Source: Terrimesophilobacter bigeumensis
GTDB lineage: Bacteria > Actinomycetota > Actinomycetes > Actinomycetales > Microbacteriaceae
Direction of reading: 5' to 3'
NCBI RefSeq assembly: GCF_039537265.1
Contig: NZ_BAABAE010000002.1
Location: 359,503-423,502, forward strand
DNA length: 64,000 bases
This document shows positions 9,272 through 17,562 of the stretch, one piece after another. A program made the translations under genes and the position numbers. Position 1 is the first letter of the stretch, and every line of letters starts with the position of its first letter. The notes under the pieces are model-generated. The model worked only from the letters and a program-made list of their open reading frames with translations, was not told the origin of the DNA and made no database searches.

Positions 9272-10390
9272 GTGAACCCTAATGCGTCGCATGTGTTGTT
9301 CGTGGTGAACACCTACCCACCCCGGCTGGGTGGTCTGGAGCAGCATGTTTCGCAATTGGCGACTCACATGGTCAGGCTCGGGCACGCAGCGAGCGTCGTC
9401 ACGCTCGGACCACCGATAGGCGAGTCGATGGAGGAAGGGGTAGCCGTGCGTCGGCTGCGGGGTCGGTTCGCGATTGCGTCAGTGATCTCCTTCCCGCCAA
9501 TTGGTACGGCCCGCCGCATCGCCGCGGCCTATCGCGAAAGTGGTGTGTCTGCGGTGTCGACACATACCCGCTTTTTTCCGATGTCGTTCGTGGGCCTGAG
9601 TGTGGCGCGACGGCTCGGAGTTCCCGTAGTGCACACTGAGCACGGTTCCGGGTTCGTACGCGGCGTCTCGCCACTGGTCGCGCTCGGAAGCCGGTTGGTC
9701 GACCTCACAGTCGGTCGCCGCATCCTGCGTCGTGCAGATGCGGTGCTCGCTGTCTCGGAGAGCGTTGCCGCATTCGTGCTGCGCCTTGCAGGTCGGCACG
9801 CCGAGATCTTCTATAACGCGATCGAGGCCCCTCCGGAGAGTGCGAATCCAGTACCCGCAACCTCTCGTTTCGTGTTCGTGGGACGCCTTGTGCCCGGCAA
9901 GGGCTGGGACGCCTTTCTCGACGCGATCGCCGCGCTGAAAGCCGATGGTCGCCTTGGGGGCGCCTCGGCGATGCTTCTCGGCGACGGCCCTGATGCGGCT
10001 GCCGCTCGCGCACGAATTGATGCTCTCGGACTCGCCGGCACCGTCGAGTTGCGTGGACACGTCCCCCGAGCGGAGGTCGACCGGGCACTCGCCGGGGCCG
10101 TACTGGTCAACCCGACCCGCCTCGCCGAAGGATTTCAGACGTCATTGCTGGAGGCACTCGCCGCGGGAAGCCAGATGGTCACATACCCGGTGCCCGGGGC
10201 TGAAGCTCTGCTCAAGGAGGGTGCGCCGGTGCGCATCGCTCAGCGCAATCCGTCCAATTTGGCCGAGCAGATGAGCGCTGCACTCGCGGACCCCATGCCA
10301 GCCTTTCCCCGAGAAGGTCTGGCGAGATGGACCTGGCCTCAGCGGGCCCGACAGTACATGAGGGTGGTTGACCGACTACTCGCGCACTGA
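9272..10390 (+). CDS. Glycosyltransferase family 4
   Basis: About 372 residues when begun at the GTG at 9272 (VNPNASHVLFVVNTYPP). In-frame ATGs at 9209 and 9173 would overlap the divergent gene, and the 9209 ATG shares its CATG with the opposite start, so both are less likely. N-terminal signature PPRLGGLEQHVSQLATHM is the G-G-x-E/Q motif of GT4 enzymes. The C-terminal domain has FVFVGRLVPGKGWDAFLDAI and later a LAEGFQTSLLEALAAG segment, the EGFxxxxLEAxAxG donor-binding site. It is a cytoplasmic or peripheral membrane enzyme and the only plus-strand glycosyltransferase of the left cluster. Confidence 0.88.
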   Translation: MNPNASHVLFVVNTYPPRLGGLEQHVSQLATHMVRLGHAASVVTLGPPIGESMEEGVAVRRLRGRFAIASVISFPPIGTARRIAAAYRESGVSAVSTHTRFFPMSFVGLSVARRLGVPVVHTEHGSGFVRGVSPLVALGSRLVDLTVGRRILRRADAVLAVSESVAAFVLRLAGRHAEIFYNAIEAPPESANPVPATSRFVFVGRLVPGKGWDAFLDAIAALKADGRLGGASAMLLGDGPDAAAARARIDALGLAGTVELRGHVPRAEVDRALAGAVLVNPTRLAEGFQTSLLEALAAGSQMVTYPVPGAEALLKEGAPVRIAQRNPSNLAEQMSAALADPMPAFPREGLARWTWPQRARQYMRVVDRLLAH

Positions 10391-10510
10391 GTTGTGGGCG
10401 AGGGAGGTATCCACTGATCGTAATATTCCGTGGAAACCATGAGGGAATGGTCTCTACGCGACCGGGACGTCCTGTATCTGATCGGTCCCCAGAAGGTCTC
10501 GGTGAAAGGA

Positions 10511-10882
10511 CTAAATCACCCGATGCTTGCGTTCTGGATCCTCCGGGCTGCGGGTCTCGAGTTCCATCAGGGCAAGACGTTCAGCAAGCAGTCTCGTTTT
10601 ACTCTCAAGCCGAGTCAACTCGGCACTGTTCTGCAAGCAGACCAGCACCAGGATAGCGATACCCACGAAGAACACCAGGTTTATGGGTGCTTCGATGCCG
10701 ATCAAGTTCGCGGCCCAGATCACAGTGGCGGGAAAGATGCCGGCAACGAGCGCGAGCACTCCAGCAATGAACCACCAGATCGCGTGTCGCTCGCGCAATC
10801 GACCCCGACGAAGCATTTCGATCACCACGATCAGAATGAGAGCGGCGGCGGCGATGCCGAAAATGTAAGTGGTCGTGGTCAT
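10511..10882 (-). CDS. DUF2304 family small membrane protein
   Basis: A 123-residue protein with three hydrophobic helices (about residues 5-22, 36-56, 66-86) and a charged C-terminal tail rich in Leu/Arg/Glu that could be a short coiled coil (SAELTRLESKTRLLAERLA). The HAIWWFIAGV stretch and the overall size match DUF2304. Proteins of this family are usually found next to dolichol-phosphate-mannose-synthase-like GT2 genes, as here: its ATG overlaps the GT2 stop by 4 nt. It may anchor or assist the GT2 enzyme at the membrane; no biochemical role can be read directly. Confidence 0.85.
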   Translation of the reverse strand: MTTTTYIFGIAAAALILIVVIEMLRRGRLRERHAIWWFIAGVLALVAGIFPATVIWAANLIGIEAPINLVFFVGIAILVLVCLQNSAELTRLESKTRLLAERLALMELETRSPEDPERKHRVI

Positions 10883-11625
10883 TCGGTCAATCCTTCACGG
10901 TAGGTGGATGGTGGCCTAATGTACGCAAACAATAGTGCGAGCACGGCGCGCATGAGGTAGGCCGCAGATCGCAGAGGGTTGTGGGAGGGCACGCCGCCCC
11001 TCCGCGATCGCATTGCGACAGGCAGCTGCCTGATTTTCAGTCCCGACCGTGAGGCGATCACGAGCGCTTCAATGGTGTCACCAAGGTACTCGGCCGGGTA
11101 GTGGCGGGCGAAGAGGGCGATCGCTCGGGGGCCGGAGGCGCGGAACCCCGACGTGGTATCGGTCAGGTGGGTCCGTGCGGTGCGGCTAAGGACTGCTGCT
11201 AGGCACACCATTGCCCAACGTCGCGGACCGCGCGCCTTGTAGTTACCTTCGCCTGCGAACCGGGCGCCGAGTACGAGGTCGGACTCATCGAGTGCGTCGA
11301 GCAGGCCTTGTACATTCGATGGCTCATGTTGGCCATCGGCATCGACCTGCACCACGGCCTCGAAGCCCCGCTCCTGGGCGTACCGAAATCCGGTGCGCAT
11401 GGCCCCACCAACTCCGAGGTTATAAGGGAGAGATGCCACCAAGGCTCCAGCTTGCCGGGCCACCTCGGCGGTGCGATCCGTCGATCCGTCATCGACAACG
11501 AGCACCGTGACTTCTGGTAGGGCCGTGAAAACCTCGCGAACGACATCGCCAACCGAAAACTCTTCGTTGAGGGCAGGCATCACGATGAGGGTTCGATCTA
11601 GACTGGCGGGCACGTCAACGAGCAT
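10879..11625 (-). CDS. Family 2 glycosyltransferase (polyprenyl-phosphate sugar synthase-like)
   Basis: About 248 residues from the ATG at 11625; starts at 11667 and 11754 are possible, but the latter overlaps the divergent methyltransferase gene. The GT-A fold is clear: LIVMPALNEEFSVGDVVREV near the start, VLVVDDGSTDRT, and the QVDADGQHEP metal-binding DxD-like motif. The GT2 DPM1-like subgroup transfers mannose or glucose from a nucleotide sugar to polyprenyl phosphate, giving a donor for extracytoplasmic glycosyltransferases. No C-terminal membrane pair is obvious, so the overlapping DUF2304 protein may provide membrane contact. Confidence 0.88.
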   Translation of the reverse strand: MLVDVPASLDRTLIVMPALNEEFSVGDVVREVFTALPEVTVLVVDDGSTDRTAEVARQAGALVASLPYNLGVGGAMRTGFRYAQERGFEAVVQVDADGQHEPSNVQGLLDALDESDLVLGARFAGEGNYKARGPRRWAMVCLAAVLSRTARTHLTDTTSGFRASGPRAIALFARHYPAEYLGDTIEALVIASRSGLKIRQLPVAMRSRRGGVPSHNPLRSAAYLMRAVLALLFAYIRPPSTYREGLTE

Positions 11626-11688
11626 ACCGAGTCGGCCCGTGTGAGCCGCTGCACGTTCCGATCGCATCTGATGTGACCCACGTTCCCA

Positions 11689-11694
11689 TATGCT
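11689..11694 (+). promoter_or_regulatory. -10 element (TATGCT) for leaderless methyltransferase mRNA
   Basis: TATGCT lies 6 nt before the ATG at 11701 and no Shine-Dalgarno is present, so transcription probably starts at or next to the start codon. No good -35 hexamer is seen at 16-18 bp upstream. Confidence 0.45.
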
Positions 11695-11700
11695 CGGAGC

Positions 11701-12318
11701 ATGACGACAGCGGACTCGCATCGGGCATTGGCTGAGAGCCGCCGCGAGGCTCACGGCTACGTGCGGCTCGAGTTGGGTTGCGGCACGAGCAAGATGGATC
11801 CGAATGCGATCGGTATCGACCTACTGAGTTCACCTGCGGTCGATATCGTCGGTGATGCACGCGAAGTGCTCAAAGAATTCGCGGCAGCGTCTGTGGACGA
11901 GATATTCTCCACACACTTTCTGGAGCACGTGAGTGACGCTCGCGGCATGCTTGAGGCATGCGCTCGGGTGCTGCGCCCAGGTGGGATGTTCCGGGCCGTC
12001 ATACCGCACTTCTCAAATCCTTACTTCCATTCGGATCCGACCCACGACCGTCCTTACGGGCTGCATACCTTCAGCTACCTGGTGGCCGAGTCATTCACGA
12101 ACCGGACTGTCCCGCAGTATGAGGCACCCCTGCCGTTTCGCTATTCGAACGCGACATTCGTGTTCAAGTCCACACGACCGCACTACGTGCGGCATGGCTT
12201 CAAGCAGCTACGGCGCATCTTCAACCTCAGCACATGGACCAAGGAACTCTACGAGGAGAACTGGTCGTGGATCCTGCCCGCCTACGAGGTCAGGTATGAA
12301 CTCGAACGACTCGCTTGA
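11701..12318 (+). CDS. Class I SAM-dependent methyltransferase
   Basis: A 205-residue methyltransferase. Motif I LELGCGTSKMDPNAIGIDLL binds SAM, FSTHFLEHVSDARGMLEACA is the acidic and HFLEH region typical of small sugar or lipid methyltransferases, and ARVLRPGGMFRAVIPHFS is motif III. The C-terminal half is rich in aromatic residues (YFHSDPTHDRPYGLHTFSYL). Embedded among glycosyltransferases, it may methylate a sugar residue of the polysaccharide or cap its end, but the substrate is not visible. It faces away from the GT2/DUF2304 pair and convergently meets the large secreted protein gene. Transcription is probably leaderless. Confidence 0.85.
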   Translation: MTTADSHRALAESRREAHGYVRLELGCGTSKMDPNAIGIDLLSSPAVDIVGDAREVLKEFAAASVDEIFSTHFLEHVSDARGMLEACARVLRPGGMFRAVIPHFSNPYFHSDPTHDRPYGLHTFSYLVAESFTNRTVPQYEAPLPFRYSNATFVFKSTRPHYVRHGFKQLRRIFNLSTWTKELYEENWSWILPAYEVRYELERLA

Positions 12319-12372
12319 GACGGGCATCGGCGCTCTGCCGACACTCCTACCCGAGCGCTCCCGTGACGCTGG

Positions 12373-14694
12373 TCAGCTATCGGGGAACCAGCCTGCGATG
12401 TCGACGATCAGGTGTGTCGAACCGTCGGAGTTGTAGATGCTGATCGACCCGTCGGCGCCGATCTTGGCGATTACCATGTTTGCGACGGACTGTCGTGCGA
12501 CGAAGTTGAGATTCGATGACAGAGGTCTACTTTCTCCGGTCGGGAAGACAACCAGGTGGCTCGCATTGGTAGACGCTGTGGCGGTGACGTTCACAGCAAC
12601 CGCGCCGACACCCGCTGCGGGAACCCCGCCACGGCCTAGGACAGGCACACGCAGCGACTGACCTGCAGACACGGCACCGACGCCCTGCACCTGGCCATCG
12701 ACCGTTGTATTCCCAGTTCCGCTGCGAGTATCGGCGATGCGGGCTGGAGACAAGGATTGGAACCCGCTCCCTTCCGGGAACCAGCCGGCGATGTCGACGA
12801 TCACATGCGTTGCGCCGTCGGAGTTGTAGATGCTGATCGACCCGTCGGCGCCGATCTTGGCGATCACCATATTCGGGACGGAGGTACCGGCAAGGAAGTT
12901 GACATTCGATGCGACCGGTCGTGCCTCGCCCGTCGGATATACGGTGAGGAAGCTACTGCTCGTGGACGCAGTCGACGTCACGTTGAGGGCGACTGCGTTG
13001 ACACCGGTGGCGGGGACGCCTGCGCGCCCCAGAATCGGCACCTTCAGCGATGCGCCCGCCGTGACCGCACCGACGCCCTCAACCTGGCCATCGAATGTCT
13101 TGTCCAGTGGCCCGGAGCGAGTATCTGCAATGCGAGTGGGTGACAGTGGCTGATAGTCACCGCTCACGGGGAACCAGCCAGCGACATCGACGATCACGTG
13201 CGTTGCGCCGTCGGAGTTGAAGATACTGATCGACCCGTCGGCGCCGATCTTGGCGATCACCATATTCGCGATCGACTGCTTGGTGGTGAAGTTGAGGTTC
13301 GACGCCAGCGGTCGACTCTCTCCCGTCGGATAGACGACCAGATGGCTGGGACTGATGGACGCTGTGGCTGTGACGTTCAGGGCGACTGCGCCGACCCCCG
13401 TGGCGGGTACACCGCCACGTCCGAGGATCGGGACCTGAAGTGACTGACCACCCGGAATCGCACCGGTCCCCTGCGCTCGGCGGTCAAGGGTCGTATCCAA
13501 TGGACCGGAGCGGGTGTCCACGAGGCGTGAGGGCGACAGAGGGTTGAGTCCATCGAGCGCGGGTTCGAGTGCCGCGATCGGTTCAGTCGGTGCACTTGTC
13601 TGAATCAGGGTTTGATAGCCGACCAGCGTGCTCGTGACGGTGACCGTCAGCCGAGCTCCAACGTCGGCATCCTGCAGCTGATAGAGGCAGTCGGTAGCGC
13701 CAGCAACGGCAGTGCCGGCGCGCTTCCAGGTGCACTTCACAGTCTGAGCTGCGGGCTTCAGTTCCCCCGACCAGCCGTTGACCCACTGGCCCACGGTCTG
13801 CACCCCGAGGATCTGCGGGCCGCCGGAGAGGTTGCTCATCTGCGGGACCTGCGTGCTACCGAACCAGTCGGTGTAGAAGTGGAAGAAGTTACGGTTGCCG
13901 TACGTGGAGCAGGCGTCGCCTATCCCGTAGCCCGCTGCCAGCGCCGCGGCGTTTGGCGTATACGGGGTATAGGTGTAGAGAGCATGAGTGGCCTGATTCT
14001 CGATGAACACTGACTTTGTACCGCACGCGGAGTTCGGATAATAGAGGATCTGGCTGGTCGTGCCCACGGGGTACCTGAGGTCGTACCTGGTCCACCATTC
14101 TGTTCCCGGACCGGTCCCGGGTGGCTGGGTGTAGCGCTTGAGCAGGTACGCACCGTAGTGGACCTGATTGAAGAAACCGTAGTAATCTGCGTCGCACGCC
14201 GCGGTGTCCGGGCAGCCAGCCCCCATCGCCGCACGGTACTTCCCCGCGGTGGGATGCGTGCTGGTGACAAGGCCCTGCTCCTTTTGGAGCGTTACGAGAA
14301 TCACCTTGGGGCTCACGCCACACGCCAGCGCGACCTTGGAGATGATTTGCGCCGCCGTCTCGTTCGTGGCCCCTGTGTAAGCCGAACACATAGGGGTAGC
14401 CGAAATGTCTCGGGTAGTCTCCCGATAGTTCTTTAAACAGGTGTAGCCCGCGACGCATGTCGGAACCTTGGCATTAAGAAAGTTCTGAATCTCCGTGAGG
14501 GTCATGGCGTCGCCGTCCCAGAACAGCGCATCCGCAATGATGTTGCCGGGTTGAAACTGGGAGAGATCGGCGGCGTCGCTATTGAGTGCTGGGCCAATGG
14601 TGAACTGCACCCCGATCAGGCCCATGGACATGACCATGATCGTCAGCAACCCAATTTTGGCGCGCCGAAACCGTGCTCCCCCGATGTAACGCAT
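12373..14694 (-). CDS. Large secreted protein: lysozyme-like N-terminus, Ig-like linker, three C-terminal repeats
   Basis: A 773-residue exported protein. Residues about 10-42 form a signal peptide (basic RFRRAK, hydrophobic core, ALNSDAADL cleavage region). Residues 50-310 include PKVILVTLQKEQGLVTS and DYYGFFNQVHYGAYLLKRY, a pattern seen in actinobacterial secreted proteins that are distantly reminiscent of lytic transglycosylases (helix with a Glu). An Ig-like linker with CTWKRAGTAVAG and YQLQDADVGARLTV follows. The last 390 residues are three near-identical repeats of about 130 residues, each with RxxDTRSG near its start and IVDxAGWFP at its end. It probably sits at the cell surface or in the matrix; enzyme activity is unproven. 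A promoter lies directly upstream. Confidence 0.85.
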   Translation of the reverse strand: MRYIGGARFRRAKIGLLTIMVMSMGLIGVQFTIGPALNSDAADLSQFQPGNIIADALFWDGDAMTLTEIQNFLNAKVPTCVAGYTCLKNYRETTRDISATPMCSAYTGATNETAAQIISKVALACGVSPKVILVTLQKEQGLVTSTHPTAGKYRAAMGAGCPDTAACDADYYGFFNQVHYGAYLLKRYTQPPGTGPGTEWWTRYDLRYPVGTTSQILYYPNSACGTKSVFIENQATHALYTYTPYTPNAAALAAGYGIGDACSTYGNRNFFHFYTDWFGSTQVPQMSNLSGGPQILGVQTVGQWVNGWSGELKPAAQTVKCTWKRAGTAVAGATDCLYQLQDADVGARLTVTVTSTLVGYQTLIQTSAPTEPIAALEPALDGLNPLSPSRLVDTRSGPLDTTLDRRAQGTGAIPGGQSLQVPILGRGGVPATGVGAVALNVTATASISPSHLVVYPTGESRPLASNLNFTTKQSIANMVIAKIGADGSISIFNSDGATHVIVDVAGWFPVSGDYQPLSPTRIADTRSGPLDKTFDGQVEGVGAVTAGASLKVPILGRAGVPATGVNAVALNVTSTASTSSSFLTVYPTGEARPVASNVNFLAGTSVPNMVIAKIGADGSISIYNSDGATHVIVDIAGWFPEGSGFQSLSPARIADTRSGTGNTTVDGQVQGVGAVSAGQSLRVPVLGRGGVPAAGVGAVAVNVTATASTNASHLVVFPTGESRPLSSNLNFVARQSVANMVIAKIGADGSISIYNSDGSTHLIVDIAGWFPDS
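12376..13545 (-). repeat. Three tandem ~390-bp coding repeats of a secreted-protein domain
   Basis: The approximate units are 12376-12753, 12754-13146 and 13147-13545 (C-terminal to N-terminal order on the minus strand). Each encodes SPxRxxDTRSG, LGRxGVPAxGV, xxYPTGExRP, MVIAKIGADGSISI and a final AGWFP. The DNA of the MVIAKIGADG stretch is almost identical in all three, which points to recent duplication or gene conversion. Confidence 0.9.
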
Positions 14695-14700
14695 GTTGCC

Positions 14701-14729
14701 AGTGTAGACGTATGAGTAGAGAGTGACCA
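14701..14729 (-). promoter_or_regulatory. Promoter of the secreted repeat protein gene
   Basis: Reading leftward, TGGTCA (14729-14724), a 17-nt spacer and TACACT (14706-14701) precede the ATG at 14694 by 6 nt. Both hexamers are fair sigma-70-type matches with ideal spacing, and the mRNA would be leaderless. Confidence 0.55.
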
Positions 14730-14912
14730 GAAGCAGTTCTCGTGCTGCTCTCGGCAGTCCGTTCGCTTACTGAAAGCACTGGAAGCTGCACTGAAGTAAG
14801 AGGACTCGGAGGATGAGCGCTGAACGCCGCTGGCAGAGGTGCGTCCAGTAGCGTAGCTATGTGCGCCGGAACTCGGATGCAGCGCACCGGCGCAACCAAG
14901 ACAAGGAAAGAC

Positions 14913-15893
14913 ATGAAGCGAGCCCTCATCACCGGTATCACCGGCCAGGACGGCATGTACCTCGGCGAATTGCTCGACAGCAAGGGCTACGAGGTCTATG
15001 GGCTCGTGCGCGGGCAGAACAACCCAAAGGTCGCCACCGTGCGCGAAGTGCTGCCGAACGCCAAGCTGCTCTTCGGCGACCTCACCGACCTCGGCTCGCT
15101 CCTGCGCGTCATCGAGACCGCCGACCCCGAGGAGGTCTACAACCTCGGGGCGATCTCGTTCGTCGCGCACTCGTGGGAGAACGCCGGCATGACGACGGAC
15201 GTCACCGGCAAGGGCGTGCTCAACATGCTCGAGGCGACCCGCATCCACGCGGGCTCGGACCCGTCGAGCATCCGGTTCTACCAGGCGTCGAGCTCGGAGA
15301 TGTTCGGCAAGGTGCAGGAGGTGCCCCAACGGGAGAGCACGCTCCTCTGGCCGCGCTCGCCGTACGGTGTCGCCAAGGTCTTCGGCCACTACATGACGAT
15401 CAACTACCGGGAGTCGTACGGGATGCACGCCTCGAGCGGCATCCTCTTCAACCACGAGTCACCGCGCCGCGGTATCGAGTTCGTGACCCGCAAGGTCACG
15501 ACCGCCGTCGCCCGCATCGCCCTCGGCAAGCAGGACGGCCTCAAGATGGGCAACCTGGACGCGAGTCGCGACTGGGGCTACGCGGGCGACTACGTCGACG
15601 CCATGTGGCGGATGCTGCAGCAGCCCGAAGCCGACGACTACGTCATCGCCACCGGCAAGACCCACACGATCCGGGACCTTCTCGACGTCGCGTTCCACCG
15701 CATCGGGATCGACGACTGGTCGTCGCGCGTGACCTACGACAAGCAGTACGAGCGCCCGGCGGAGGTCGACCTCCTCATCGGCGATGCGAGCAAGGCGAAG
15801 GAAGTTCTCGGCTGGGAGCCGAGCGTCGACTTCCGCGAGCTCATCGAGATGATGGTCGATTCGGATCTCGCCGAGCAGGAGACGCTCGACTGA
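14913..15893 (+). CDS. gmd: GDP-mannose 4,6-dehydratase
   Basis: A 326-residue extended SDR started at the ATG at 14913 behind AAGGAAAG; the in-frame ATG at 14859 adds non-homologous sequence. GMD hallmarks are plain: ALITGITGQDGMYLGELL (NADP site), SSSEMFGKVQEVPQ, SPYGVAKVFG with catalytic Tyr and Lys, and the GILFNHESPRRGIEFVTRK stretch that is diagnostic of GMD. It converts GDP-D-mannose to GDP-4-keto-6-deoxy-D-mannose in the cytoplasm, the branch point to GDP-rhamnose, GDP-fucose and GDP-perosamine. The paralogous gene follows after 1 nt. manA and manB in the window feed the pathway, but no GDP-mannose pyrophosphorylase is seen. Confidence 0.93.
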   Translation: MKRALITGITGQDGMYLGELLDSKGYEVYGLVRGQNNPKVATVREVLPNAKLLFGDLTDLGSLLRVIETADPEEVYNLGAISFVAHSWENAGMTTDVTGKGVLNMLEATRIHAGSDPSSIRFYQASSSEMFGKVQEVPQRESTLLWPRSPYGVAKVFGHYMTINYRESYGMHASSGILFNHESPRRGIEFVTRKVTTAVARIALGKQDGLKMGNLDASRDWGYAGDYVDAMWRMLQQPEADDYVIATGKTHTIRDLLDVAFHRIGIDDWSSRVTYDKQYERPAEVDLLIGDASKAKEVLGWEPSVDFRELIEMMVDSDLAEQETLD

Positions 15894-15894
15894 C

Positions 15895-16839
15895 ATGCCG
15901 CTCGCCTTCATCACGGGAGTGACCGGCCAGGACGGGACCTACCTGGCCCGCGCCCTGCTCGCGGAAGGCGTCGAAGTGCATGGGCTCGTGCGGCCGGGCT
16001 CAGTCGCCATCGTCGAACCGGGTGTCACGGTGCACGAGGCGGACATCCGGGACAGCGGTGCGCTGCAGGGCCTCGTGGCAGACCTGAAACCAGACGAGCT
16101 GTACCATCTCGCCGGGCAGAGCTCCGTCGGCGCCTCCTGGGAAGACCCGGTTGGAACCGTGGAGCAGACGGGGGCCCCGGTCGCGGCGCTGCTGCAGGCC
16201 GTCGAACGGCACAGCCGGCAAACCCGGTTAGTGAACGCCTCGAGCGCCGAGATCTTCGGGGTGGCCCCGGCACCGCAGAACGAATCGACCCCGATCGCGC
16301 CCGTTTCGCCCTACGGGGCCGCGAAGGCGCTCGGGTACTTCCTCGTCTCGAGCTTCCGCGAGCGCGGCGTGCATGCCTCGAGCGCGATCCTCTACAACCA
16401 CGAGTCGCCGCTGCGGCCGGAGCGTTTCGTCACACGAAAGATCACTGTGGCCGCTGCACGCATCGCCCGCGGACTTCAGGAGACGGTCACCCTCGGCAAC
16501 CTGGATGCCTCACGCGACTGGGGCTGGGCACCCGACTACGTCGACGCCATGCGCTCGGCGGTGCGCCAACCCACGCCCGGCGACCATGTCATCGGCACGG
16601 GAGAGCTCCACACGGTTCGCGACTTCGTCGTCGCCGCGTTCGCCGCCGCGGGAATCGACGACTGGCAGCCGCACGTCGTGACCGATGACACGTTCTTCCG
16701 CCCGGTCGACCCGGCAACGCAGGCCGCGGATGCATCGCGCGCGCGCGATCGACTCGGGTGGGCGCCGACCATCGCCTTCCCCGAACTGGTCGAGCGGATG
16801 GTACGCAGCGACCTCGCGCGCATCGACGAATCGGTGTAA
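15895..16839 (+). CDS. GMD-like SDR (second GDP-mannose 4,6-dehydratase homologue or the paired reductase)
   Basis: A 314-residue paralogue of the gene before it, from which it is separated by one nucleotide. It keeps FITGVTGQDGTYLARALL, SSAEIFG, SPYGAAKALGYFLVSSF and the GMD-type segment AILYNHESPLRPERFVTRK, plus LGNLDASRDWGWAPDYVDAM. The NADP site is therefore GMD-like rather than of the typical RMD reductase type. The diagnostic SPRRG is changed to SPLRP and the GKVQE loop after SSSEMFG is replaced. It may be a second dehydratase, or a diverged GDP-4-keto-6-deoxymannose reductase/epimerase acting on the product of the first. Sequence alone does not decide. Confidence 0.85.
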   Translation: MPLAFITGVTGQDGTYLARALLAEGVEVHGLVRPGSVAIVEPGVTVHEADIRDSGALQGLVADLKPDELYHLAGQSSVGASWEDPVGTVEQTGAPVAALLQAVERHSRQTRLVNASSAEIFGVAPAPQNESTPIAPVSPYGAAKALGYFLVSSFRERGVHASSAILYNHESPLRPERFVTRKITVAAARIARGLQETVTLGNLDASRDWGWAPDYVDAMRSAVRQPTPGDHVIGTGELHTVRDFVVAAFAAAGIDDWQPHVVTDDTFFRPVDPATQAADASRARDRLGWAPTIAFPELVERMVRSDLARIDESV

Positions 16840-16869
16840 TCACCCCTCGCCCTCTGGTACAAAGAGGGA

Positions 16870-17550
16870 GTGACTGGTGACGCATCCAAGGACTATTGGA
16901 ACGAAGCCGCCCGCAACAACGCGGCCTGGTACATCGCCACGGGTCATCTGAGCGAGAGCGCGGAGTTCTTCGACTCCGGGCGACGGGAGGTCGACGAGTT
17001 CCTCGCGCGCTACGGCGTGGACGTCAGGAGCACGGATGTGCTGCTGGAGATCGGATGCGGCGTCGGGCGAATGACGAGGCGCCTCGCCGAACTGGCTGGC
17101 CGGGTCGTGGCAAGCGACATCAGCGGAGAGATGATCTCGAGAGCCAGGACCAATCTCGCCGATCTCCACAACATCGACTACCTCGAGGTGACCGGCAACG
17201 GAGACCTCGACCTCGCCGACGCCGCGGTGAACGCGGTCTTCTCCTACATCACCATGCAACACGTACCCGACGCCGCGGTGCAGGAACGCTACTTCGTGGA
17301 GAGCCTTCGGGTGCTGGCCCCAGGAGGGTGGGCGCTCCTCCAGTTCCGGCGGTCAGGAGCCCTGCCGCGCCTACTCGACTGGGTGGGGTATCTCGGCCAC
17401 GTCCTGCGCGGGCGCAAGACACTGAACCGCGCATGGCGCGGATCGCGCATCAAGGAGCGCACGCTGCGCGCGCTCGCGTCGGAAACGGTTACCGTCGACA
17501 TCCTGCCGTTCGGGCGCCGACACATCTGGGCGCTCGCGCGGAAAGGCTGA
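16870..17550 (+). CDS. Class I SAM-dependent methyltransferase
   Basis: A 226-residue methyltransferase starting at GTG 16870, directly behind the strong ribosome site AGAGGGAG. Motif I is LLEIGCGVGRMTRRLAEL, followed by VVASDISGEMISRA, the post-motif NGDLDLADAAVNAVFSYI and the FSYITMQHVPD segment. The C-terminal third is basic. It follows the two GMD-like genes after 30 bp and so is likely co-transcribed; methylation of a deoxy-sugar residue is a reasonable guess. It is not closely similar to the methyltransferase at 11701-12318. The gene ends 12 bp from a convergent O-antigen-ligase-like gene. Confidence 0.87.
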   Translation: MTGDASKDYWNEAARNNAAWYIATGHLSESAEFFDSGRREVDEFLARYGVDVRSTDVLLEIGCGVGRMTRRLAELAGRVVASDISGEMISRARTNLADLHNIDYLEVTGNGDLDLADAAVNAVFSYITMQHVPDAAVQERYFVESLRVLAPGGWALLQFRRSGALPRLLDWVGYLGHVLRGRKTLNRAWRGSRIKERTLRALASETVTVDILPFGRRHIWALARKG

Positions 17551-17562
17551 CGCGACCACACC

